A stretch of DNA of 64,000 bases from Thalassoglobus polymorphus (GCF_007744255.1 NZ_CP036267.1:3351500-3415499); one strand, 5' to 3'; positions 28,004 to 37,558 are shown, numbered from the stretch's first letter. Made by a program: numbers and translations. Notes: generated by a model from the letters alone, not told the origin.

Positions 28004-28041
28004 CATGCGCTCATCAGAGTCCCGGAACGGTTCTCTCTTGA

Positions 28042-28266
28042 CTAAGGAAGTCGGCAGCAGTTTGGGTTACAAGGTGGAGCATCCGAAGGTGGGCAAGCTT
28101 CGCCCATCACTGGGAGCGAACCGCCGGAGACACGCCCCGCAGGAGCGCTGATCAGCTTCTCCAGTTTTTGTGACTGGCAAGATGGACAAACGGGTTTCTC
28201 TTGACCACGAACAAAAACTTCAACTTCTTGCTCACACTTCTGGCAATGATACTCAAACGTTGGCAT
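28042..28266 (-). CDS. FmdB-family zinc-ribbon protein
   Basis: A 74-residue protein with the FmdB/Zn-ribbon_8 start MPTFEYHCQKCEQEVEVF and the second knuckle CPSCQSQKLEKLIS. The four Cys (8, 11, 27, 30) can bind one zinc. The tail is Pro/Cys-rich (PPCNPNCCRLP) and may bind another metal or interact with a partner. FmdB was named for formamide/methylamidase regulation in other bacteria, but most members have no known role. It is a single gene with the terminator at 27969 downstream. Confidence 0.88.
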   Translation of the reverse strand: MPTFEYHCQKCEQEVEVFVRGQEKPVCPSCQSQKLEKLISAPAGRVSGGSLPVMGEACPPSDAPPCNPNCCRLP

Positions 28267-28380
28267 GCTTTAATTTCTTTCTCTTCAATGTCGTTCGATT
28301 CCGAAGAAGTTCGGTGACGATGAATGATGTTACAGGATTCGATGAGATCAGGTTAAATCGGAGAGAGACTTGTCGATACG

Positions 28381-28462
28381 GTCGAACCAGTCCGAAAACT
28401 TGAGATTGGTCAAATTCCTCAATGCGTGCGAGAACTGATTCAGTTTTCAGGCTCATTTCTTG
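28381..28462 (+). repeat. Decayed copy of the 83-bp element (copy G)
   Basis: The left end GTCGAACCAGTCCGAAAAC is nearly intact and the right end reads TTTTCAGGCTCATTTCTTG. The length is 82 bp, but the middle has diverged (CTCAATGCGTGCGAG). It lies between the msrB and FmdB-like genes. Confidence 0.65.
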
Positions 28463-28525
28463 ATAGTCTGTTCACGACGAGGCAAAAAGTCAAAACAAAA
28501 TTGGCCTCGTGCGTGTTGAAGCGAA

Positions 28526-28927
28526 TTACTCTTTCGGTACGAACTTGAGTGAAACAGAATTGATGCAATATCGCTGACCGGTCGGTGTCGTTGGAGCGTC
28601 GTTAAAGATGTGACCAAGGTGAGAATCGCACCGTGCACAGGTCACTTCAACTCTTTGCATTCCGTGTGATTGATCTGCTGTCAGTTGCACACGATCTTCA
28701 GCCTTGGCCGCATAGAAAGCAGGCCAGCCACATCCAGAGTTGAATTTTGCCTCGGATTCAAAAAGTTCCAGATCACAAGCAGCACAGTAGTAGACTCCCG
28801 GCTCAAACAGCTCATCGTATTCGTTTTGAAAGGGTCGCTCAGTCCCCTTCCCGCGCAGGACGTAATACTGTTCGGGAGAGAGCAGTTCTCTCCATTCGGC
28901 CTCCGTTCGTTCGACTTTATCTAACAT
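28526..28927 (-). CDS. msrB: Peptide-methionine (R)-S-oxide reductase MsrB
   Basis: 133 residues, the full length of a stand-alone MsrB. Zinc-binding CxxC pairs are present as YYCAACDLELF and CARCDSHLGHIF; NSGCGWPAFY is the substrate region and RYCINSVSLKF holds the catalytic Cys. It reduces the R epimer of methionine sulfoxide in damaged proteins, normally with thioredoxin. There is no signal peptide, so it is cytoplasmic. The start is supported by GAGAGAA upstream. Confidence 0.96.
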   Translation of the reverse strand: MLDKVERTEAEWRELLSPEQYYVLRGKGTERPFQNEYDELFEPGVYYCAACDLELFESEAKFNSGCGWPAFYAAKAEDRVQLTADQSHGMQRVEVTCARCDSHLGHIFNDAPTTPTGQRYCINSVSLKFVPKE

Positions 28928-29479
28928 GATATTCTCTCAACGAATGAATTTAATGCGATCTCTACTGAAGTTTGCTTCAAAGTTGTCACGATGAATTTTA
29001 TCAGGCAAGAACAATAATTTGCATCGCGACATGAGATTATAGCACTCGCCTGTCAGTTTCCTCTGCTCAGATGATCGGGTGAATGCCCCCCTTGCAAAAC
29101 AATTTCGCAGGTTGGTTTCGTCTGGAACGGGGAGCGAAACAAGAAATCAGTAATCGTTGATGAACCTTTAAGAGAAAGTTGATAGACTGAATCTATTAGA
29201 ACTGATCCTGAAACATGATATTGCTCTCTTAAACGTTTAGGGAAGCGGCTATTTCAGAAGTTTCCGTACCGGTTCTAATATGAGTGTGGACAGAAGGTGT
29301 TCATTCTCATTGCCTCCTTGCTCCGAACAAGAGCCGGAACTTTTCCATCAACTCGGTGTTTGAAATTTGCGGTGTTTAATATGTGTTGCTATTTCTGCAG
29401 GGCCCAACCCAGTAGATTCACGGTTGAACATGGTCTGATCAAAAGCTGAGTTCCCCCACATTTTCAGGAGTCTTGAACA
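28928..29479. other. Intergenic stretch with one 83-bp element
   Basis: These 552 bp separate divergent genes (msrB, minus; DUF3500, plus). Apart from copy E of the 83-bp element at 29196-29278, I see no gene or hairpin terminator. CAGGAG before 29480 is the ribosome-binding site of the DUF3500 gene. Confidence 0.4.
29196..29278 (-). repeat. 83-bp inverted-terminal element, copy E
   Basis: It runs from TTAGAACTGATCC to ACCGGTTCTAA, with the central CTTAAACGTTTAGG. It is not next to a stop codon, unlike copies B, C, D and F. Confidence 0.88.
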
Positions 29480-30442
29480 ATGCCAAATCCCACCCCACAA
29501 AACCTCACTCCGATTGTTTCTCGACGAAAGTTTCTTGAAGCCGCCAGCGTCACTGCAATCTCTGCGAGTCTTGCACCTTCCCTCTTTGCAGCTCCCAGCC
29601 GATCCAGTAAAGCAGAGACAGCCGTCCAGGAATTCTATACGTCACTGACGGATCAACAGAAGTCACAGATTTGCTTCCCCTATAATCACCAGCTACGCAG
29701 TAAAATCAGCGCCAACTGGCATGTGACGAAACCGACGATTGGTCTCGACTTCTATACCGACAAGCAACGGGCGATGATCAACAACGCCATTAAAGGAATG
29801 ACTTCGCAAGAAGGCTACGCACGTCTCCAAAAGCAAATGGATGAAGACGACGGCGGTGTCGACTTCTACAGCGTCGCGGTCTTTGGTGATCCATCAGAGA
29901 AGAAGTTTGAGTTCACTTTGACCGGACGTCACCTCACCATGCGAGCTGACGGAAACAGTGCTGAAAAGGCTGCCTTTGGTGGACCGATTGTTTATGGTCA
30001 CAGCGAAGAGAATCCCGACCAGAATCTGTATCACTACCAAACAAAACAGACGAACAAAGTCTTCGAAGCACTCGATACCGATCAACGTAAAAAAGCGTTG
30101 ATTGGCAAAGCCCCGCGTGAGACCGCTGTTCATATTCAACAGGCCGATGGAAACTTCCCAGGTCTTATTGTTGGCGACATGAGTGACGACCAGAAGAAAC
30201 TCGTCACTGAAAGCCTCGATGTCCTGCTCGCACCTTACCGGGAAGAGGACAAGGCTGAAGTCCAGGAAGTCCTGAAGAGCATCGGCGGCACAGACAAGCT
30301 GCGTATGGCCTTCTATCAACAAGGAGACCTCAAGTCTGACAAAGTCTGGGACATTTGGCGTATTGAAGCCCCAGGCTTCGTCTGGCACTTCCGTGGTGCT
30401 CCACACGTCCACGCGTACATCAACATCGCTGCGATTTCATAA
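29480..30442 (+). CDS. DUF3500 protein with Tat-type signal
   Basis: 320 residues. The N-terminus SRRKFLEAASVTAISASLA is a twin-arginine signal, so the protein is exported folded. The mature part matches DUF3500: a first block on 'DQQKSQICFPYNHQLR', a middle SVAVFGDPSEKKFEFTLTGR and GRHLTMR, and a closing VWHFRGAPHVHAYINI. The biochemical function of DUF3500 is unknown. The conserved His/Trp residues in GRH and the HFRG..HVH end might form an active or metal site. A second, non-Tat DUF3500 protein is encoded at 51209. A strong terminator follows. Confidence 0.88.
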   Translation: MPNPTPQNLTPIVSRRKFLEAASVTAISASLAPSLFAAPSRSSKAETAVQEFYTSLTDQQKSQICFPYNHQLRSKISANWHVTKPTIGLDFYTDKQRAMINNAIKGMTSQEGYARLQKQMDEDDGGVDFYSVAVFGDPSEKKFEFTLTGRHLTMRADGNSAEKAAFGGPIVYGHSEENPDQNLYHYQTKQTNKVFEALDTDQRKKALIGKAPRETAVHIQQADGNFPGLIVGDMSDDQKKLVTESLDVLLAPYREEDKAEVQEVLKSIGGTDKLRMAFYQQGDLKSDKVWDIWRIEAPGFVWHFRGAPHVHAYINIAAIS

Positions 30443-30461
30443 TTGCATGTGTGACAAAATG

Positions 30462-30504
30462 AAAGCGGAGAAGTTGACTGAACGTCGACTTCTCCGCTTT
30501 TTTT
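30462..30504 (+). terminator. Rho-independent terminator
   Basis: Stem AAAGCGGAGAAGT / ACTTCTCCGCTTT (13 bp, extended inward by four more pairs) followed by seven T. It lies 20 bp after the DUF3500 stop codon. Confidence 0.9.
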
Positions 30505-30554
30505 ATTCTTGCGTTTTATCATGCTGCAACAGGAATCATTACAGCTGTGAAAGA

Positions 30555-31136
30555 TTATTTCTTCTTGAGTTCTGCTTGAATCGCATCGACAACTTCTTTT
30601 TCATCGGGTTGAGTTGATGTTGCGTAGCGAGCGACAACTTCACCGTTTCGGCCAATGAGGAATTTTTCGAAGTTCCAACCGATGGGACCAGCTTTCTTGG
30701 GCTTGGTTTCTGCTGCTGTCAACTGCTTGTAGACAGGCGATGCATTCTCACCGTTGACATCAATCTTTGACATCATCGGAAAGCTGACGCCGTAATTCGC
30801 AGTGCAGAATTCACGAATGTCGTCAGCCGTGCCCGGTTCCTGTTTTCCAAATTGGTTGCAAGGAAATCCAATCACAACCAAACCGTCGTCCTTGAAAGTT
30901 TCGTACAAGTCTTGCAGGGCTGCGTATTGTGGAGTCGCGCCACATCGGCTTGCGACATTGACCACCATCACAACTTTCCCTTTGTACTCTGAAAGGTCGA
31001 CTTTTTTTCCTTCAAGCGACTTCACTTCTTGATCAAGCACAGTTTTCTTCGCCTTCTCTGCTAAGACAGATTGAGTTCCTACAAACAAAGAACCAAAGAT
31101 CGCACCAACAGTAATGAGTGGTAGTAAGTGTTTCAT
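30555..31136 (-). CDS. Exported glutathione-peroxidase-family thiol peroxidase
   Basis: 193 residues from the ATG at 31136, chosen for GAGGAATTT directly upstream; the frame extends 66 bp further but without a site. A signal peptide ends near SVLA. The GPx fold motifs are NVASRCGATPQYAAL (peroxidatic Cys at about 65, a Cys and not selenocysteine), VIGFPCNQFGKQEPG and WNFEKFLIGRNG. Like other Cys GPx enzymes it probably reduces peroxides with thioredoxin-like donors, here in the periplasm. An extended leader and the gene's isolation are the only odd points. Confidence 0.92.
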   Translation of the reverse strand: MKHLLPLITVGAIFGSLFVGTQSVLAEKAKKTVLDQEVKSLEGKKVDLSEYKGKVVMVVNVASRCGATPQYAALQDLYETFKDDGLVVIGFPCNQFGKQEPGTADDIREFCTANYGVSFPMMSKIDVNGENASPVYKQLTAAETKPKKAGPIGWNFEKFLIGRNGEVVARYATSTQPDEKEVVDAIQAELKKK

Positions 31137-31408
31137 AAATTCCTCAGTGAGTGAAATTGATCTTGAATGAGAATTCAAAGTTGTGGACTTCGTAGCTCTC
31201 AAAAACTACGTCGCTCTCAAAAAACGATGCAAGACTTTGAAAACTCGGCGATTCAGCTTGCAGTCATCGAGAATGAGTCCGGTCCGGCCCTTTACGAAGC
31301 CACGCGAAATTTTACCACCTGTGAAGAGAATTCAACACTCAACGACGAAAGAATTGAATTGAAGCACCGTGCGAAGCATTGAACCGTATCGGGGTATTAG
31401 CAGAAAAC

Positions 31409-32914
31409 CTAAGTCGAATTCCTGATACATTCGAAGAGCCCTTCCCAAGTGTGAACAGTTGCCACAGCGGAGACTGTTAGCCCAGCCTCAATTGCTGCCG
31501 CCTCCGTCACCGGGCTGATGACAGCAAATTTGGGGGACTTTGCGAGGTCAAGTTCTGCAAGTTGCTCAGCAACACGACGTGCGATAGTGGGACTGCTCAG
31601 AGCAATCCAATCAACTTCGCCGTTGGTCAATGCATGAATTGCAACTTCGTCGAGTTGCGAAATTTCATGATGCTCATAGACAACGAGACTCTCGAAGTCG
31701 GCTCCAACGGAGCGGAGAATTTCCGGAAGAACTTCGCGACCACGATTCGCGCGTGCCCAGAGCACTTTTTTGCCTGCAACATGTTCTCGAAGTGCATAGG
31801 CCAACTCTTCACCTCGGTAGACTTCAGGAATTACATCCGCGCGAAGCGAATATGATTCGAGCCTCTCCGCCGTCGCAGGTCCGATGCAAGCAATTTTTGC
31901 ATGTGCCAGAATCCGACTATCCTTCCCGAGTTCCCAGATGCGGTTGAGAAAGGCATCGACACCATTGACGCTGGTCAAAATGATCCAATCGTACTCTTGA
32001 ATTGACTCAATCGCTCTATCAACCTTTGTCCAATCTTTAACTGGATGAATCTCCATAGTTGGCATCAGAATTGGACGCGCGCCGAATAAGTGAGCGATTT
32101 CAAGAGCATTGTCAGCTTGTTGAACCGGTCGAGTAATTCCGATCGTCATCCCAGCTAATGGAAGAGTTTCAAACCAGTTGATCTCATCTCGCTGAGTCAC
32201 ACAATCGCCGACGATGATTAAAGATGGCGGTCGCAACTCAGCAGCTTTGACGAGGCTGTGGATTTCCGAGAGTGCCCCCGTGACTGTCTTCTGCAATGGC
32301 GTACTACCTCGTGAGATGACAGCGACACGGGTTTCGCTTGGCATCCCATTTTCGATCAACGAAGCGGAGATCGCAGGCAGGCGATGCAATCCCATGTAGA
32401 AGACCAAGGTCCCCGGAAACTTCGCCAGCTCACTGTACTTGAGCATCAACTCCGGTTTTTCAGGATCTTCATGCCCGGTGATAAAAGCGACGGCTGAGGC
32501 TTTCTCGCGGTGAGTCAGTGAAATCCCTGCATATTCCGAGGCAGCAGTCGCCGCGGTGATGCCGGGAATGACTTCGAAAGGGACACCAGCTTCTGCGAGA
32601 GCTTTGGCTTCTTCGCTGCCACGTCCGAAGATAAAAGGATCGCCCCCTTTCAGGCGAACCACGATCTTCCCTTCCAGTCCGGCAGCCACCAGTCGGTCGT
32701 TAATCTCTGCTTGGTTGAGCGTACGTTTCCCGTTGGCATCTGCTCGGCTGGTTCTCTCCGCTGTCGCTTTTGTATGTCGGAGCAAGAGCGGATTGACAAG
32801 GCCATCGTAAAGGACAAGGTCTGCCTCTTCGAGACAACGTTTCCCTTTCAATGTGAGCAGACCAGGATCACCTGGCCCCGCCCCGACTAAATAAACCTTA
32901 CCAAGCGGTGTCAT
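31409..32914 (-). CDS. cobA-hemD: Uroporphyrinogen-III C-methyltransferase / uroporphyrinogen-III synthase fusion
   Basis: 501 residues from the ATG at 32914 (a GTG at 32929 is the alternative). The N-terminal half is SUMT: VYLVGAGPGDPGLLTLKG, VVRLKGGDPFIFGRG and the GITAATAASEYAGISLTHR loop. The C-terminal half (about 255-500) is HemD: a GITRPVQQADNAL start, WIILTSVNGVDAFL and a WIALSSPTIARR segment. The fusion makes uroporphyrinogen III and methylates it twice to precorrin-2 with SAM, the branch point to sirohaem and cobalamin. Such fusions are known in several phyla. No other tetrapyrrole gene is in the window. Confidence 0.95.
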   Translation of the reverse strand: MTPLGKVYLVGAGPGDPGLLTLKGKRCLEEADLVLYDGLVNPLLLRHTKATAERTSRADANGKRTLNQAEINDRLVAAGLEGKIVVRLKGGDPFIFGRGSEEAKALAEAGVPFEVIPGITAATAASEYAGISLTHREKASAVAFITGHEDPEKPELMLKYSELAKFPGTLVFYMGLHRLPAISASLIENGMPSETRVAVISRGSTPLQKTVTGALSEIHSLVKAAELRPPSLIIVGDCVTQRDEINWFETLPLAGMTIGITRPVQQADNALEIAHLFGARPILMPTMEIHPVKDWTKVDRAIESIQEYDWIILTSVNGVDAFLNRIWELGKDSRILAHAKIACIGPATAERLESYSLRADVIPEVYRGEELAYALREHVAGKKVLWARANRGREVLPEILRSVGADFESLVVYEHHEISQLDEVAIHALTNGEVDWIALSSPTIARRVAEQLAELDLAKSPKFAVISPVTEAAAIEAGLTVSAVATVHTWEGLFECIRNST

Positions 32915-32979
32915 GCGTTTGAATTTCACTCTAGCAATATTGAATTGGTGTTCACGTATTGGTGTTCAAGTTCTGTCCC

Positions 32980-33043
32980 GTGGAAACGAGTGGTTCATCG
33001 AATGAAAAGCACTCTTCACGGTCACGAGAAACACGAAAGTGTT
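32980..33043 (+). repeat. Second-family repeat joined to an 83-bp element
   Basis: It contains CCGTGGAAACGAG, CTTCACGGTCACGAG and the terminal hairpin AACAC-GAAA-GTGTT, which runs directly into the TTAG that opens copy F. The same block order occurs at 38284-38352. Confidence 0.55.
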
Positions 33044-33126
33044 TTAGAACTGACCCTGAAACCTGAAATTACGCTCTCAAGCATCGAGAAAAGCGGTGAT
33101 TCCAGAGTTTTTCGGACTGGTTCTAA
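33044..33126 (-). repeat. 83-bp inverted-terminal element, copy F
   Basis: It runs from TTAGAACTGACCC to GACTGGTTCTAA. It ends 7 nt from the TAA stop codon of the minus-strand VOC gene. Confidence 0.88.
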
Positions 33127-33133
33127 ATCTATG

Positions 33134-33502
33134 TTATTGAACCGATTCTATAGAGAATCGATTCCCCTCAAAGTCCATGGCATCAAAGAGACGAATTCCA
33201 AGTGCGGGAGAACGAATTTTATCCACGTTGACAGCCACGGAGGATAACCTTGAATGCCATTCCTCCAGATCATCAACCGAAAGTACAAATTTCGGGGCAT
33301 CGATACCGAAGTCGCATTTTCCCCCTGAGTGCAAAGCCAATTTGCAGGCACCTGTATCAAAAGTCACCCAATCCAGCTCCTCAACATTGGAGAGATCGGC
33401 AGGAAATAGAACCGGCAGCCGCAGGAAATCACGATAAAACGAGACTTGCCGGCCCATATCCTGAACATACAGAATCACCTCATGCAGTCGAAAAGTGACC
33501 AT
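33134..33502 (-). CDS. VOC-superfamily (glyoxalase/bleomycin-resistance type) protein
   Basis: 122 residues, one vicinal-oxygen-chelate module pair: it starts RLHEVILYVQDMGRQVSFYR, followed by WVTFDTGACKLALHSGG and, after FVLSVDDLEEW, closes with LFDAMDFEGNRFSIES. Candidate metal ligands are His7, His58 and Glu118, all in positions used by VOC enzymes. Substrates of this group range from methylglyoxal adducts to antibiotics and catechols, so no reaction is named. It is a single gene. Confidence 0.85.
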   Translation of the reverse strand: MVTFRLHEVILYVQDMGRQVSFYRDFLRLPVLFPADLSNVEELDWVTFDTGACKLALHSGGKCDFGIDAPKFVLSVDDLEEWHSRLSSVAVNVDKIRSPALGIRLFDAMDFEGNRFSIESVQ

Positions 33503-33590
33503 TCGATTTCGATCCTCTGCGATAGGTGTTTGACCAGCTCCTTCTGAAATCGAGTGCGAAACGAAACTGTACAGTCTCTTTTCTGCTCAC

Positions 33591-34433
33591 TCATCCTTCC
33601 ATGCGTGACTTCATAAACTTCAAGCCTTCTTTGGCGAGGTGTTCTTCAGTTGGGAACATTCGTCGCCAGATGCAGGTGGCGGCAGCCAGTTCAGGAAGTG
33701 CCAGACCGAAGGCTTCAATCATCAGCCAACCATCGTAGTTGACTTCTTTCAACGCCGCCCAGTTTTCATCCCAGTTCACTCCCCCTTCACCCGGAGTGGA
33801 CCGATCATTTTCAGAGATGTGAACATGAACCAACTGATCGGCACAAGCTTTGATCGCTGCTGACGGAGATTTCTCTTCGATATTCGCGTGGAATGTGTCG
33901 TACATCATTTTAAGGTTTGGATGATTCACTTCACGAGTGAATCGCGCGGTATCTTCCGCACAGTTCAGGAAGTAGCACTCAAAGCGGTTGAGATATTCAA
34001 CAACCAAAGTGACATCATTTGCCTGTGCATAATCAGCAGCTTTGGCGAGCGATTCCTGTCCCCATTTCCATTCTTCGTCAGTTCGACCACGTCCAACAAA
34101 TTGCCCAAGAGCAGAGTGAATCGGTCCGAGCAAATGTGTACAGCCCGAAGCTGCACACATGTCGATGGCCTTCTTGAGTCGATTGATACCAGCTTCTCGA
34201 ATGGCAGCGTCTTCAGAAATTGGATTCTCTTCGGGAGTACAAACTGTCACAGCTGTTCGTCCGAATTCCAACTCGTCGAGTTTCGTCCCGATCTTCTTGT
34301 AAGCCGCTTCATCCATCTCGAAAACCGGCAACTCGACACCATCGTATCCCCACTCCTTGATCTTATCGAGAGTCGGGAAAATGGCTTCGTCCACGCTGGA
34401 CGTCCAAAGTAACAAGTTTAATCCGTATTTCAT
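33591..34433 (-). CDS. Sugar phosphate isomerase/epimerase (DTE-like TIM barrel)
   Basis: 280 residues starting MKYGLNLLLWTSSVDEAIFP. It has the xylose-isomerase-like TIM barrel of the D-tagatose/D-psicose 3-epimerase group: VELPVFEMDE, LVVEYLNRFECYF (first metal Glu), MMYDTFHANIEE (Asp and His), VHISENDRSTPGEG (His and Arg) and LMIEAFG (second catalytic Glu). These residues bind one divalent metal and epimerise ketohexoses at C3. The family has many planctomycete paralogues that act on unknown sugars, so the substrate is open. The start has GGAGAAGAG upstream. Confidence 0.85.
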   Translation of the reverse strand: MKYGLNLLLWTSSVDEAIFPTLDKIKEWGYDGVELPVFEMDEAAYKKIGTKLDELEFGRTAVTVCTPEENPISEDAAIREAGINRLKKAIDMCAASGCTHLLGPIHSALGQFVGRGRTDEEWKWGQESLAKAADYAQANDVTLVVEYLNRFECYFLNCAEDTARFTREVNHPNLKMMYDTFHANIEEKSPSAAIKACADQLVHVHISENDRSTPGEGGVNWDENWAALKEVNYDGWLMIEAFGLALPELAAATCIWRRMFPTEEHLAKEGLKFMKSRMEG

Positions 34434-34633
34434 GAGCTCTTCTCCACTATCGATGCTTGACCGTGCGCAAGATGATTTCTGTCGAATCAGAGTGCATTGG
34501 AATGGAAATCAGTAATTCGGTCAATGACTGGCCTGTCTAATTCCAAGCCACTGTTGACTTCTCAATTCATTAGGCATCATCATAGATTGAAGAATCGCTG
34601 CAAGTCTGTCACGAAATTGAATTGAAACGACAT

Positions 34634-36085
34634 ATGAGTTTTCCGAACGCAACACGACGGGCATTTCTCTCCGAGATGGGCCTCGGATTTGGAAGCATCG
34701 CATTGGCCAGTATGCTTCAGAATGAGTCACGAGCTACGGAGGCGATGTCAGAGAAGCTTTCGCATATTGCGCCGAAAGCAAAGAGCGTGATCTGGCTGTT
34801 CATGATCGGTGGGACGAGCCACATGGAATCGTTCGATCCGAAACCGATGCTGAATAAGTATGCCGGAAAAACCGTCGAAGAAACTCCATTCAAAGATGTC
34901 CTGAATTCCCCCTTCCTGGAAAACGAACGGGTCGTCGCCTTTGATCCGAACAATGGATTCATTCGAAATGAATTGTATCCGCTGCAAATCGGTTTTCAGA
35001 AACGAGGTGAAAGCGGTTTAGAAATCAGCGACTGGTGGCCGCACGTTGGGGAGTCTGCCGATGATCTTTGCCTCGTCCGATCAATGTGGACTGAAGACAG
35101 CAATCACGGTGCTCAGTTACAGTTCCATACGGGGCGACATCGCATCGACGGATTCTTTCCGACAATTGGATCTTGGGCAAATTACGGACTCGGCTCGCTG
35201 AATGAAAACCTGCCGCAGTTTGTGGTGATGGGGACACCGATCGCAGATTGCTGCGGCGGGATGGAAGCACATCGTGCGAACTATCTCGGTCCGCAATACG
35301 ATGGTGTTCCACTGAAAATTGATCCGAACGATCCACTCCCCTTCGCGAAACCGCCTCAAGGTGTTTACCAAGAGGAGCAGGCTGGCGAATTCGACTTGCT
35401 TCGCAAACTCAATGGCATCACCGCCGAGCAGTATCCGGACGATGAATCGATCCGAGCGAGAATGAAGTCCTACGAACTCGCATTCCGCATGCAAACGGCA
35501 GTCCCGGACGTCGTTCGGTTCGACGAAGAAACAGAAGAAACACAAAAGCTGTATGGGCTTCCTCAAAAAGAGACAAAAGATTTCGGTCAGAAAATGCTGA
35601 CAGCCCGCAGGCTTGTCGAACGTGGCGTCCGGTTTGTGCAAGTCTATCATGGCAGCAACGGCGGAGCTGGAAGCTGGGACTCACACAAAAGTCTCAAGTC
35701 GAGTCATTCCCGGTTATCGAAACAGGTCGACCAACCGATCGGAGCTTTGCTGAAAGATCTGAAACAACGTGGCCTCCTCGATGAAACGCTTGTCGTCTGG
35801 GGAAGCGAATTCGGACGTACGCCTGGGTCGCAACACTCTGACGGACGTGACCATCATCCTTATGGATTCACTGTCTGGATGGCCGGCGGAGGAATCAAAG
35901 GTGGGATCGCTCACGGCAAGACGGACGAAATCGGCTTTCACGCAGTCGAAGACCGTCACTATATCACTGACTTACACGCCACAGTTCTGCATCAACTCGG
36001 GTTGAACTCGAAAGAACTGACCATTCCGGGTCGCCAACGGCTGGAGAAAGATTTCGGACATGTCATTCACGAGGTCATTTCGTAA
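34634..36085 (+). CDS. DUF1501 protein (planctomycete sulfatase-like, exported)
   Basis: About 483 residues from the ATG at 34634; a TTG at 34622 would add four. The N-terminus [19 protein letters not shown] is a Tat-like signal. The body is DUF1501: [70 protein letters not shown] and [20 protein letters not shown]. The fold is related to alkaline phosphatase/sulfatases, with possible metal ligands in these motifs. In planctomycetes DUF1501 genes usually pair with PSCyt1/PSD1 haem proteins; here none is adjacent. No enzymatic activity is known. Confidence 0.9.
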   Translation: MSFPNATRRAFLSEMGLGFGSIALASMLQNESRATEAMSEKLSHIAPKAKSVIWLFMIGGTSHMESFDPKPMLNKYAGKTVEETPFKDVLNSPFLENERVVAFDPNNGFIRNELYPLQIGFQKRGESGLEISDWWPHVGESADDLCLVRSMWTEDSNHGAQLQFHTGRHRIDGFFPTIGSWANYGLGSLNENLPQFVVMGTPIADCCGGMEAHRANYLGPQYDGVPLKIDPNDPLPFAKPPQGVYQEEQAGEFDLLRKLNGITAEQYPDDESIRARMKSYELAFRMQTAVPDVVRFDEETEETQKLYGLPQKETKDFGQKMLTARRLVERGVRFVQVYHGSNGGAGSWDSHKSLKSSHSRLSKQVDQPIGALLKDLKQRGLLDETLVVWGSEFGRTPGSQHSDGRDHHPYGFTVWMAGGGIKGGIAHGKTDEIGFHAVEDRHYITDLHATVLHQLGLNSKELTIPGRQRLEKDFGHVIHEVIS

Positions 36086-36256
36086 AGCGGATCGGACCGG
36101 TAAGATAAATACGAAACTGTGGCATCGCCCATCCATATTGACTCCAGTGATTCACCATAGATTGAGTCACTGTAATAACGACTGAGCGTTCACTCCCCAA
36201 TAAATTCATGATCTCCGCAACAGACTCACATCCCTCCCGGTAGCTGGATTCATCTT

Positions 36257-37558
36257 ATGCCTCGCCTGCTCCTCTTCGCCTTAGCGATCAATCTTTTCTT
36301 CAGCCACGTGGCATCCGCACAGATTCAGTATCGCGGTCTTTTGGAACAAACGGAACGCAACAGCCCGAGCGTCCCAGTGAAAGAATTCCAACTGAACTGT
36401 TTTCCTGTAAGTGAAGATTCACAGACTTTCTTTTATCAGGTTGAGGAAAGCCGCCCCGCTTTGCCCTGGATTGAACGAATCGGAACAGTGACAGCGACAG
36501 ACGATTTACTTGCGTCGAATGGAATCGCACTCGGCTATCGGCATTTAGACCGTGGATACGTCCTGCCGGTTGCACTCCCCTTCTTTCCACAACATGACCA
36601 ACTTGAGAAAGGTGCAAGCTGGAAGGATAGTCAGGGCGAATTCGAAGTACAGGGAGAGAAAACCATCGACGGGCATCCCTGTTGGGACGTGAGAGCAACA
36701 ACAGGAATTGCGAGACATCACAAGTTGTATGTCAGAAAGGATTCGCCTCTCATTCAGTCTGGAACTCAAACAGTCTTTATGGGACCGGGAGATCGATTTC
36801 AGATCCAATTCCAAATTGAGTCCGAAGACAAAAAGATAGACATCACCGCTGTTTCCAAACACCTTCTTGATCTCAAAAATTCAGTGAAACGCCAGGAGCA
36901 CGATCGCTTTCAACCACTGACAAACGAGCAAGTGAAATCGATTGCCCCAAAAGCTGCTGAACTTCTAGCAGTCGCCAAAGAAACACCCCTCGAAAAATTC
37001 GCGAAGGAAGTCAACGAGAACCTCGACACGCTGATGAGTCGACAAGATCGCATTGACGGACTCGCTGACGCAATGATCGGCAAACCGATTCCGAAGTTTA
37101 CATTGAAAAACTTGAAGTCGGGTGAGATCCCATCCAGCTCGTTTGCAGGAAAAACAACTGTCCTCCACTTCTGGGATTACGCGAATCCGACACTCGAACA
37201 ACCGTACGGACAGGTCGGCTATCTCGATTTTATTCACAATCGCTGGGCTGGGAAAAATGTTCAGGTGTACGGAGTTGCCATCAACTCCGAACTGAACGAT
37301 CCCCAAACACAGGCAAAAGCGATCCGCAACATCAATCGACTTCAACAATTTATGCGGCTCAGCTACGAACTGACTTTTGATGGCGGGGCAGCTTTGAACT
37401 CATTCGGAAACCCCACCCGAGTTGGCGAATCGCTGCCACTTTGGGTTGTGATTTCTCCAGATGGGACTGTCAATCACTATCAAACCGGATTCTACGAAGT
37501 CGACAACCGCGTCGGACTGAAACCACTCGATGACGCGATTGAAGCTTCACAAAAATAG
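36257..37558 (+). CDS. Exported thioredoxin-fold protein lacking the CxxC motif
   Basis: 433 residues with a signal peptide ending SHVASA. The first 200 residues are a beta-rich region with no clear family (one Cys pair, LNCFP and GHPCWDV). From about 270 a redoxin-like domain starts (IGKPIPKFTLKNLKSG, SFAGKTTVLHFWDYANPTL) and ends PLWVVISPDGTV. At the place where TlpA/ResA proteins have CxxC the sequence reads WDYANP, so it cannot do standard disulfide exchange. It may be a binding or structural member. The start has weak upstream purines. Part of the planctomycete set of exported redoxin-like proteins. Confidence 0.75.
   Translation: MPRLLLFALAINLFFSHVASAQIQYRGLLEQTERNSPSVPVKEFQLNCFPVSEDSQTFFYQVEESRPALPWIERIGTVTATDDLLASNGIALGYRHLDRGYVLPVALPFFPQHDQLEKGASWKDSQGEFEVQGEKTIDGHPCWDVRATTGIARHHKLYVRKDSPLIQSGTQTVFMGPGDRFQIQFQIESEDKKIDITAVSKHLLDLKNSVKRQEHDRFQPLTNEQVKSIAPKAAELLAVAKETPLEKFAKEVNENLDTLMSRQDRIDGLADAMIGKPIPKFTLKNLKSGEIPSSSFAGKTTVLHFWDYANPTLEQPYGQVGYLDFIHNRWAGKNVQVYGVAINSELNDPQTQAKAIRNINRLQQFMRLSYELTFDGGAALNSFGNPTRVGESLPLWVVISPDGTVNHYQTGFYEVDNRVGLKPLDDAIEASQK

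Noticed and set aside
32940-32975. Possible direct repeat of TTGGTGTTCA similar to the 28-bp palindrome half
   Set aside because: Only about 9 nt match and the arrangement is direct rather than inverted, so it is not counted as a second palindrome.
36085-36115. DUF1501 stop codon in TAAAGCGGATCGG, resembling the TAAAGCATC repeat start
   Set aside because: Only the first six bases match and no further repeat blocks follow.
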